From the NCBI GenBank assembly GCA_002794785.1, contig NBBA01000002.1, forward strand, positions 558,001 to 622,000: DNA of 64,000 bases, read 5' to 3'. Origin of the DNA: Coniferiporia sulphurascens (Eukaryota > Basidiomycota > Agaricomycetes > Hymenochaetales > Hymenochaetaceae). The notes beneath the pieces were generated by a model that made no database searches, was not told where the DNA came from, and saw only the letters and a program-made list of their open reading frames with translations. A program made the position numbers and the translations under genes. Below, piece after piece: positions 55,963 through 64,000 of this stretch (the first letter of the stretch is position 1; every line of letters begins with the position of its first letter).

Positions 55963-58900
55963 TGCTTAGTACGTGTGGGAATTCATTCATTCCTGTAGCC
56001 TTCCAACTCCAACCTTAACCCTGCCTGGCTGGCTGTAAAATCGGTTCTGTTTTTTTCTTTTCTCTTTCGTTTCCCGAGTCCCTTTCTCTTTCCTGAGTCC
56101 CGAGTCCTGAGTTCGTTGTCTTTTGTTTTTTACGTTTGGATAATATTTGTCTTTTGTCTTGGATTGGATTGGATTGGATTGAGTTAGAACGCTACCTACC
56201 GCCTCTGTCTCTGCCGTACGCCGCCCCCTTTCGTCTTTCACCGCACGGCACGGTGTGCCCACTGGCAGTTGCGTTGTGCACACCCCTACCTGAGCATGAG
56301 CGTGGGCGTGAGTGAGCGTGGATCGGGGACTTTTTTTTTGTCCTCCGCCCCCCGGTCCCCGTCTCTGGTCTTCTGAGTTCTGAGTTCTGAGTTTTTTTCT
56401 TTCTTTTCTTTTCTCTTGCTGTTCCGCTTCTCTGTTTTCTGTCCTCTGTTCTTTGTTCTTTGTTCTTTGTTCCCCATCCCTATCTCCATTTTCGTCCCCA
56501 TCTCGCGTTGTTCCGAGTGTTACATGTATATACGATAGATACACTGACTACATTTTCTCCATGGACTACAGTATGGTTCTGCTTTTGAGCTTGGTTTTGA
56601 GCTTGTTTCTTTTCTTTTACATTGACTTTTACTTTTACTTTATGCTTTTTCCCTCTATGATACATACATACAGTATAGAAGAAGGTCAGAATGGACTTTT
56701 GGGAAAAATAAAATAAAATAAAATTTCTTACATACAGCTTACCACGTTTATGTCTATCAGGAACCATTTTATCGCGCCGTCTGTCTATTCTTTGATCAAG
56801 AAGTGTGTGCAAGAACAAGAAGGGGTACGTACTTACTGTACGCTAAACGCTCACTATTCATTATTTAGAGACTAGTACTGCCTCTTTTTTTGTTGGTGTC
56901 TCGGTGTCTTGGCGTCGTGTCATTAATATACATGTACTGTATATTGTGGAGCCTTCTTCCTTCTTCGTCTTCGATGCAAGCGCCGACGCTGACGTTGATG
57001 GCAGGGACGACGGTTTATATTAGCAGACAGGGACTCGGACGTCGAAGGACTCGGAGACTCGGGGGAAAAAATAGCGAAAAATCTAGTTATTATTGGAGTC
57101 GGAAAGAGAAATAGAAATAGACTCGGAATTGGGGAAATTGGAAATTGGTCAGGGGAAGTACGTACGTACGGACGTCGATATTGAAATTGTTGAATCATAC
57201 CGCTTTTTCCCCTCTGGGGGATAGCTAGTGATGCTGGTGGGTGGGATTTGGAATCACGGAGGGGAGAAGATCGAAGGCGCTGTAATGCTTGTATCGTTGT
57301 GCGCATGCGCGACGAGGCTGAGGCTTAGGTGGTTTAGTTACCAGTAAGTAGTAGATGTCCGTCCTTGCGCCGTCACTTTCACGCGGACGTTCGTACCTCC
57401 TCTAAGAAAGGTCTGCCCCCTGAATACACATGGACACGGCGCACCCGCATCCGCGTCCAAGCTACACAAACGCACACGCAAAGCCGTTTGACAAGAAATA
57501 CAGTAATAATAGAAACGGCATGTGATAATCGGCATCGTAAATATAACCGCCAAATTTACTAAAATTAAAGCACCGAAAATAAACAATGACGAGGTTAAAA
57601 GCGAGTGTTGCTCCGAGATCCAGGAGGGGGCTCTGAGACTGCCGATCAGGAGAGTTCTATACATACACCGTACACGTACAGTATACACTGAAGCGAGGGT
57701 GGATATAAATACACGCTAAATTTTTAATCCTACAGCACCCTGACATCGCACGCGGAGTTAAGCACAAATAGGTACTAGCACGATTCTGACAACACGCGCG
57801 TGCTTTTCTTTTCTTTTGCCCTTTCGCCCCTAGGCCTAGGATCCGGGCCCAAATCCATTTCCCGCTTCTGCTTCCCGCTTTCCCCAATCTCCAATCTCCC
57901 GGCCCCAACCCCGGCCCCTCTCGTTTATTTTTGTCGTCCGCTCGATCGGTCTGTATGTATGTACGCATGTATGTATTTATATATCATGATGGGGCGTACT
58001 GTATAAACTTATATCGGGATACCCCTGGCCGCCTCGCTAAGATTAACAAGCGATAACTAGGTATTAGGTATTAGGTATTAGGCGTTTTAGCCGTGCTGAG
58101 ATTGGGCTAGCGCAGGGACGGGTGCGGGGAACGGGAACGGGAACGGGAACGGGCGACGGGTGAATGAACAGGGTCGGGGACGGAAGTTGAAGTCTATTTT
58201 CGTGGCGACGTTTGACTTGGAGACTTCGAGTCTGGGTAGGCGGCGTAATTCCTCTTTTTCTTTCCATTGGTTTTGACTTAGTATTGTATGTAGGCGACCC
58301 TGCGATCCTGTGGTGTGGTGCTGTCTGAGGTGTGAATAGCCCCGGGGCTAGTAGTGGAGAGAGAAAGTACGAAGTCGGCACCGACCCGCGTGTACAGATT
58401 GTAGGTCGCGCTCAATCATCTGAGTCCTTGTGGCCGCAGCGTAGTTGCGGCGATGCTTCATGTGCTCGCAAAAATGATCTTGGGCCCCGGTGCGCCTATA
58501 CAATCCGTTTTACGTACGAGACGGGTGGATGCGGTCCGGGATTGTCCTAACTTTATAGCCGTCCAACATGGCGCCATAGCGATCGCCGATGAGTTTTTCG
58601 TCCTCGGTCGTTGGGGTGATACGATAAGGTGAGGAACGGAGATTATGGAAGTCAGAAAGCATCGCATTTGCCGATGTACAACGCGAGACTCACATCAAAT
58701 AGGAGAGGTGGTGAAATGTGTAGTGATAACGATCTTATACGGCACAGAATTGGCGCCATTGAAATGATGCATGCGATCGAGACAGAAGACTTTAAATCTC
58801 TCTCTTTCGTAAAGAGGGTTTCACATTCTCCATCCCTACGACATGCCTCAATCCATCAGATCAAATGTCATTTCCCGCGCCGTGTTAATCTCGAGACGGG

Positions 58901-59016
58901 CCTCTCGCTAGCTGCGTATCGGACTATGCCCCACATGACACACCCGACCCGAAACCAAAGATAGATCGCTAGCAGCAAAAGAAGTACGTAAACATAATAC
59001 GGCGTGCAGGTTTACA
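55963..59016. other. 3 kb without a supported gene; simple repeats
   Basis: Contains (GGATT)n at 56160-56181, TTCTTTG repeats at 56445-56475, (ATTAGGT)n at 58059-58082 and (GGGAAC)n at 58128-58153. Frames such as 58629-58964 lack motifs. Nothing else recognised. Confidence 0.5.
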
Positions 59017-59970
59017 TCAAAGCTCTCGAAGAACCCTTAGAATGATCTTGCTCTTGTCGAAGAAAGGTTTCGATGAGCATGCGCATTGGAAATTCCACAC
59101 CTCGTCAAGTCCTTCTTGACTCCAAAATTCATCTTCCCGAATAAGGTCACCATCAGAACATTTCTCCATCGCCTCATAGATAAAATATTTGAGGGCGGCC
59201 AGGTATGATGTATTAAGGTGTTTACGAGGCGTTGTGCAGGGAGACTGTAGCACTTCCTTCAAGTCCTGGTCTTCAGAATTTCCCGAAAAATTGAGCGCAG
59301 CGGCAACAGCGTCACGTCGTGAGAGATGAAGTCGGAAGAGACGTGCGACGTCGTCTCCATTGGCGAGTTTAAACATTTCCAGGGGATCCTCGTCTTCTGA
59401 CTCAGAGTCTTTCTCTTCTGACTCGGAATCTTTGTCTTCCGAAGCGGAGTCCTCGTCCTCCGATTCGGAGTCCTTGTCAAGCTCCCACAATGCATTTGTC
59501 GCGGTCATGTCAGCCTCTTCCTTCCATTTCAAATGGCACATCAGAATGTACGCAGGTAACGTACAGAAAGAGTCCATCCGCGTCCAGAAATATAATCGCA
59601 GTGAATACAGCACGCCGGGCATGTCATATTTTTCCGCCGCGAGGCAGGCCTCTTTGAAAGTATCAAACGTAGGTTCCTCGAACTCGAAGAAAGTGCGATC
59701 GGGGTATATGATGCCCAGGATACCCTGCAAGGCCTCGCGATCCTCTTCCATGGTAATGGGTTCGGTTTCTTCCTTTTCCACTAGGGGCCTCGGAAGAGCC
59801 AGCATGGTCTTGAAGAAGCCTGAGGCCATAGTCATGATGGAGGAATGAACTCGAAATTTTGCGCCATCGCTAGAGATGAGGATTAGGTCCGCATCAGGCG
59901 AGTCATATCCTGTCATAAACCCCTCTGCACGTTGCGGCTCCCTAGATGGAGAATCGGCGCCGTCAGACAT
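59017..59970 (-). CDS. BTB/POZ-domain protein 5 with acidic Ser/Asp/Glu repeat
   Basis: Intronless, 317 residues, start MSDGADSPSREPQ at 59970. BTB domain from about residue 23 (DSPDADLILISSDGAKFRVHS, SIMTMASGFFKTML), then ILGIIYPDRTFFEFEEP and AEKYDMPGVLYSLRLYF. About residues 163-195 form an acidic repeat of DSESEDED-like units (59380-59483), absent from the related protein 4; such runs are often phosphorylated by CK2, an inference. The protein continues with ARLFRLHLSRRDAV and ends with FQCACSSKPFFDKSKIILRVLREL, the family's Cys/FDK ending in a shortened form. Function unknown. Confidence 0.87.
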   Translation of the reverse strand: MSDGADSPSREPQRAEGFMTGYDSPDADLILISSDGAKFRVHSSIMTMASGFFKTMLALPRPLVEKEETEPITMEEDREALQGILGIIYPDRTFFEFEEPTFDTFKEACLAAEKYDMPGVLYSLRLYFWTRMDSFCTLPAYILMCHLKWKEEADMTATNALWELDKDSESEDEDSASEDKDSESEEKDSESEDEDPLEMFKLANGDDVARLFRLHLSRRDAVAAALNFSGNSEDQDLKEVLQSPCTTPRKHLNTSYLAALKYFIYEAMEKCSDGDLIREDEFWSQEGLDEVWNFQCACSSKPFFDKSKIILRVLREL

Positions 59971-60757
59971 TATCGCTATGATCGACGTCTGTTAGATTTT
60001 ATCTTATCAGAAAGGCTCTGATGGTTGTATACACACCAAAGAAAGCGATCTGGAATAAACGTGACGGACAGGAGAACGTGAGTCCAAAGTGTAAAAGCGC
60101 TGCTCGTGGTACGATCGAGTTGGTCGTCGGCGCTTGTGAGTAGGATACTATATGTGTTTTTGCATGAGGATGAAGCGAGGCTGCGAATGACATAGTTACA
60201 CACGGTGATAAAGGAGAACGTGCTGATGGGGTCCGATATAGCTAGTTTCAATTGACCACGAACCTTGTCCAGACATGGTCACATAGTGCCATTTTACGAC
60301 ATCCACAGTGAAAAGCCATTTGTATACCGTAGTAGGCATTCATGTTCTGCATCTTGGATTCCTGGCCTTCACTTTAATGGTAGGACAAGAGAGATGGACG
60401 TGCAGCATCAAAGCCTTAGGTTCTCTACCAAAAGCTATCACCAAGATTTCTCAGCGCTTTACGTACGCCATGCTTCTTGAATCTTCAGGTGGGTACAACC
60501 GCACGACATCTGGGAAAATTGTATCGACAGACGATTGGCACGCGGAAGAAGGTTTATTTGTCAGAAGCTACAAATTTGGTGAAATGGCATCATTTATACG
60601 GCGATAGCACACTCCCATCCGCGTCATATTGGAATGGGGACATGGTACGACTTTAAAGTCCTAAAATTCCAAAATGCGGAGACGAAGTGAGCGTGGCTGA
60701 GAAGTTACGACGATGACAGACCCACTTTGTGCGACATGGATGAGCTTGTAAAATAGC
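59971..60757. other. Intergenic, no gene seen
   Basis: Between two BTB genes on the same strand. Short overlapping frames without motifs; presumably the promoter of BTB 5 and the 3' UTR of BTB 6. Confidence 0.5.
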
Positions 60758-61837
60758 CTACTCGATTTCCGCCGGGAGGCTATCCACAATCCGGGTAAAT
60801 TCGGACACAAAACTATCTTTGTCGAAAAAAGGCTTTGAACATTTGGTGCAGTTATCATTCCAGAGCATGTTCGTCTGGTTTGTTTTCCAAAACCAGTTTT
60901 CAAGTCGATTCGAAAACTCGTAGGGCGAGCGTCTGTCCAACTCCTTCAAAATGAGAAGTTTGAAGGCTGTCCAAGCAGCGTTATCATGTGCCCGAGAATG
61001 GCAATTTTCCACGTGTTGTTTGCTGATCTCCTCCCAACGCAGATGGGGCGCACGCTCATCTTCTGGGAGATTCAGATCGTGAGATATGGCAAGTGCTTTC
61101 TTCAGGATAACCTGACGTCGGCGGTGAAGATTTGTAAGCTTCAGTAGTGACATAGTGTCCATCGATTCCAGAACTGGCCTCTGCTCCGCGTTCTCAGAAT
61201 TAGGAGGCGGTACATATCGGGAGGCATGGCGTGCTTCATCATCCCATCCGTGGCGTGATGCAAGGGCGTAACGCTGAAGCGCCGTGCCGGGGTGCTTGGG
61301 CTGAACATGAGAGAGCGACTCCTTTACGCGTAAAGTAACATCGAGAATGTCGTATTTGACAGCAGCTTCGGCCAGAATAGACACGAACGAAAACGGCTCG
61401 AGTTTCGGAGGGTGACGACGAGGGTAAATGAAATTAAGGAGAGCCTTCACTACCACCTTATCCTCTTCTAACCGCACATTCTTGGATCCTGCTACCATCC
61501 CTGCGAGTGTGTCCGAAGCGAGTTTGATTATAAGTGAATGGACTTTGAAGTGCATGCCATCAGAGGATTCGATAGACGCGTCCGCGTCTGGATCAGAGTA
61601 CTCGGGATGGACGATGGGGCCGGTATCTTGCACTTGTAGAAAGGAGGATTCGACTCCCGGTAGAGATGCCTTCGAGTCTTTTGTCTGTGACTCGAGTCCC
61701 TCCGGTGGAAGGGTGCTGAAGCCATGAGCTCTATAGAAAGAACGATTTATGGGGACCGAGAGGCCGCCTGCGCCATAAACATGTGATCGAGCGTCGTTGA
61801 TTCGAATGCAGTGACGCAGATTTAGCCTGAGTAGCAT
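60758..61837 (-). CDS. BTB/POZ-domain protein 6 (359 aa, presequence-like N-terminus)
   Basis: Intronless, 359 residues, start MLLRLNLRHCIRIND at 61837. The first 45 residues are Arg-rich with few acids and end SFYRAHGFSTLPP, which looks like a mitochondrial presequence with its processing region. The BTB domain begins near residue 82 (DPDADASIESSDGMHFKVHS) and is followed by VKALLNFIYPRRHPPK, AEAAVKYDILDVTLRVK and LESMDTMSLLKLTNLHRRR; it ends CTKCSKPFFDKDSFVSEFTR and LPAEIE. It has the same length as protein 2 (33974-35053) and shares every block, so these two are recent or well-constrained duplicates, now on opposite strands 26 kb apart. Role unknown. Confidence 0.9.
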   Translation of the reverse strand: MLLRLNLRHCIRINDARSHVYGAGGLSVPINRSFYRAHGFSTLPPEGLESQTKDSKASLPGVESSFLQVQDTGPIVHPEYSDPDADASIESSDGMHFKVHSLIIKLASDTLAGMVAGSKNVRLEEDKVVVKALLNFIYPRRHPPKLEPFSFVSILAEAAVKYDILDVTLRVKESLSHVQPKHPGTALQRYALASRHGWDDEARHASRYVPPPNSENAEQRPVLESMDTMSLLKLTNLHRRRQVILKKALAISHDLNLPEDERAPHLRWEEISKQHVENCHSRAHDNAAWTAFKLLILKELDRRSPYEFSNRLENWFWKTNQTNMLWNDNCTKCSKPFFDKDSFVSEFTRIVDSLPAEIE

Positions 61838-62079
61838 GTTTAATTGGGGGTACTAGCAGCACTATGTCGGTAGGAAGAGGAGTGCGTGGTGCGTAACCTT
61901 GTGGCCCACGCGGTTACGCGGTATAATCTTCGAACGTGATGGCCAAAGCATGGCAGGACAAATAAATTCCCACGGGTAAAACTGACGAGTCACCGTGACA
62001 CGGAACCAACCCGAATACAGTTACCTCTGTACAGTAATTGTAAATCGTCCAGACATTTGTGATTTGATATTTTTGAACT

Positions 62080-62250
62080 TAATGTTGGAATTCGGCAATT
62101 CGCGGCGCGAGCGAATGCACTCCGTATCCAAGTAGATCGTTTAACCAGTAGATAATCGCGCGAGGGAAACCGAGCGCGCATACAACAGGAAAGAATACTA
62201 CGAAAAATAATTCAAACTCCGACGCCGTCTCGGCATCGAGCTCGAACCTC
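62080..62250 (+). repeat. Dispersed repeat R2, copy 2
   Basis: Counterpart of 40775-40960 (AACCAGTAGATAATCGCG and CTCGGCATCGAGCTCGAAC blocks). It is followed at 62260-62390 by two copies of a GCGCT(T/C)GGTGTATC(G/A)AGCGTGAG motif and two CTAAATATATTC motifs. Confidence 0.7.
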
Positions 62251-62390
62251 AACACTAAATATATTCTCAGCGCTTGGTGTATCGAGCGTGAGCACAGTGG
62301 GGTAAATACCTAAATATATTCCAGGTAATGGATAAGTGGAACGCTGAAACACTCACCTCAGCGCTCGGTGTATCAAGCGTGAGGTGGGTA

Positions 62391-63068
62391 TACTATCGTA
62401 TGACCCCTATTGCAAAACTTTTGTATATTGTTTCCACAACACATAAATCTGGATAATAACTCTTCAGACTTAGCATTTAAGAAGCCACATATTGCATGCA
62501 TTTCCTATCCCCTTCAAAATTTTGGGTACCGCTTTATAAGCTGAGATTTTCAGAATAATTGTGTCCCCTTTATGCAAAGCAACTGTCACGGTAAGTCACG
62601 CTTACTTTAATACTCCGACAGGTAGGCGATTACGCGTCTGTAGTGTTGCTACGACGAGCTTATTATCTGAGATTGAAAAAGAGCTCAATGCCGGATGCAT
62701 TCTGTCACCCTTCGTCACTCTTCAGACATTATGCTCTCTTGTTGTACACAGCAATATTTTGTTCCATCCAGAATAGTATAATAATGCACCATAGCATGTA
62801 ATTAACATCACTGTGCAAAATTATCGCTGATAAAAATGCCTGTTGTGCAAGCCGGTTACCTCCCAAAAGCCCTTCTTGATCGCAAAACAGGTATTTTGGT
62901 GGTGGCTTCATGACAACGCAATATTTTGTCGCAGTGCTGCCATATCTTTTTTTAAAGGTTTATGTAATACCTGAAAGATGTTTTCCAGCAGTAATTTGGT
63001 TATGTGGTTGCTTGGAATTGCGATTTTGTACGTGGGGGTCCCTTTGTAATAGGGGTCATACGATAGTA
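62391..63068. mobile_element. MITE-like element, 678 bp, copy B
   Basis: Same inverted ends as copy A: ACTATCGTATGACCCC near 62392-62407 and GGGGTCATACGATAGT at 63052-63067; the inner flanks CTATTGC and GTAATAG also pair. The interior is AT-rich and stop-rich, with no transposase frame. It is three times longer than copy A with no obvious interior similarity, so the two are related mainly by their ends. Confidence 0.75.
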
Positions 63069-63743
63069 TGCGCGATTTATTCTCATTCACGCACATGTCG
63101 GAGTGTGAAAATAACTACCAAAAGAGGAAGAGGAAAATATTATTAAACCCGGGTTGAACCGGAGCTTGCCACACTTCAACATATGGTCCTGTTCCAAATT
63201 TTCAATAAAGCTTACCTAACGACTTATCTGTTCAGTTGATTGTTAATGGGATATAGGAACACGGGATATTCGAATTGAAGAAACAGGGTCATTAGAGAAT
63301 TACAGGTAGCAAGAAGATTTACAGTTTCGGAAAGGATGTAGTGGAAGGCAGCTATCATATTCTGGTGTTCAGCCAGAAAAATGCGCTCGGGGCTTATTAC
63401 ACTAACGCAAGCGGCCTGCTCTGATGCACTGGCGAAGCCGACGCAGACAGTATCTGTGCTGCGCTTGTATCAACTCCACCTGTGCATAGATCGATGCCGC
63501 TGGACTATGTCCAGTCCGACGGTCTGTGTCAGTATCTCCTCTAACCAGGGTAGCATCTCCGGTCCGGCGGTCTGTGTTGGCACCGCCGGCGCGTGTTTCG
63601 GTGCACCCAGGATTACATACATACAGCAAAGCTAGTTGGTACAGACACAACAAGACGGCAGCTAAAGAGCAAAATGGCGAACCGACACGTACCCGATACG
63701 ACTCCGAAATATGCCTACCAACCATTTACGTTCCCCACTGACT
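63069..63743. other. No gene supported
   Basis: The part 63380-63640 is richer in G/C with a repeated GGTCTGTGT motif (63520, 63568). A 36-codon plus-strand frame at 63674-63784 (MANRHVPDTTPKYAYQ) overlaps the end of the next gene antisense and is not called. Confidence 0.4.
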
Positions 63744-63998
63744 TTAATCTTCCAACGCCTGTACCAAAGCTCGAGCCGCGTTGAGTAACCCCTGCTGCGC
63801 CGTATGGAATTTCTGTGCCCACTCAGACAGTCGCTCATGCGCGTCGCGGAGTACCCGTTGCTGATCCGCCATCCCACACGCAGCCTCCGTGGCCAACGAC
63901 TGTGCCTTTACCATGTCTATGTATGCATTCCGCATTAGCGTTTCGAGTCCCTCTCCGCTCGCGCCAACGGCACTCTTTTCTTTGATGGATCTGCAGCG
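63744..63998 (-). CDS. 3' part of a gene entering from the right edge; coiled-coil C-terminus
   Basis: Open on the minus strand from the window edge to TAA at 63744-63746 (84 codons). Blocks such as GASGEGLETLMRNAYIDMV, ATEAACGMADQQRVLRDAH and LLNAARALVQALED form an Ala/Gln-rich amphipathic helix, probably a coiled coil. Codon use is good and the frame is unbroken. Family not recognised; the start lies outside the window. Confidence 0.6.
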   Translation of the reverse strand, partial: RCRSIKEKSAVGASGEGLETLMRNAYIDMVKAQSLATEAACGMADQQRVLRDAHERLSEWAQKFHTAQQGLLNAARALVQALED

Positions 63999-64000
63999 GT

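Noticed and set aside
57725..57790. 5S rRNA-like words (CTACAGCACC and GTTAAGCAC)
   Set aside because: The two words belong to opposite strands of a real 5S gene and lack the rest of the structure; probably chance.
1..64000. tRNA genes, CRISPR arrays and rRNA operons
   Set aside because: I looked for T-loop (GTTCRA) contexts with pairing arms and for regularly spaced identical repeats; none was convincing. The palindrome array at 28 kb has variable units and spacers unlike CRISPR, and the organism is eukaryotic.

Overview
The window looks like nuclear DNA of a filamentous basidiomycete, probably an agaricomycete. The recognisable genes carry many short GT-AG introns (mostly 50-85 nt) with CTRAC-like branch points. 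The families also fit: ABM-domain and DUF952 proteins, multi-TM fungal membrane proteins (one DUF6534-like), a salicylate-hydroxylase-type FAD monooxygenase, many intronless BTB genes, a cyanovirin-type lectin and an MEF2-type MADS protein. Family names come from reading translations by eye; no database was searched. Exon joints were chosen by splice signals, reading frame and family or paralogue conservation.

Layout. 0-14 kb is gene-rich: a divergent ABM/DUF952 pair, a 6-exon 7-TM gene, an 8-exon FAD monooxygenase, a BTB gene, then two divergent paralogous 8-exon helical-protein genes of unknown function. 14-34 kb is accessory and repeat-rich: a DUF6534-like receptor gene, a segment present twice (19.0-21.0 and 28.5-31.6 kb) carrying an unknown small gene plus BTB debris, a decayed GPATCH11-like pseudogene, an array of GGATC-type palindromes, a long hairpin element, and a CVNH-lectin/hydrophobic-tail gene broken by one in-frame TAG. 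34-38 kb has three more BTB genes and a small inverted-repeat element. 38.5-52 kb shows no convincing gene; from about 44 kb it becomes rich in G/C-biased simple repeats. 52-55.3 kb is the MADS-box gene. 59-62 kb has two more BTB genes, followed by a larger relative of the inverted-repeat element, and the last 260 bases hold the 3' exon of a gene entering from the right.

The main theme is local expansion of one intronless BTB family (six intact members on both strands plus at least three remnants) inside repeat-laden DNA, next to other fast-evolving families (multi-TM proteins, helical pair, lectin). The window gives no direct evidence that these genes act in one pathway. The best candidates for something undescribed are the helical pair, whose layout resembles helical-bundle membrane-active proteins, and the lectin/hydrophobic-tail protein.
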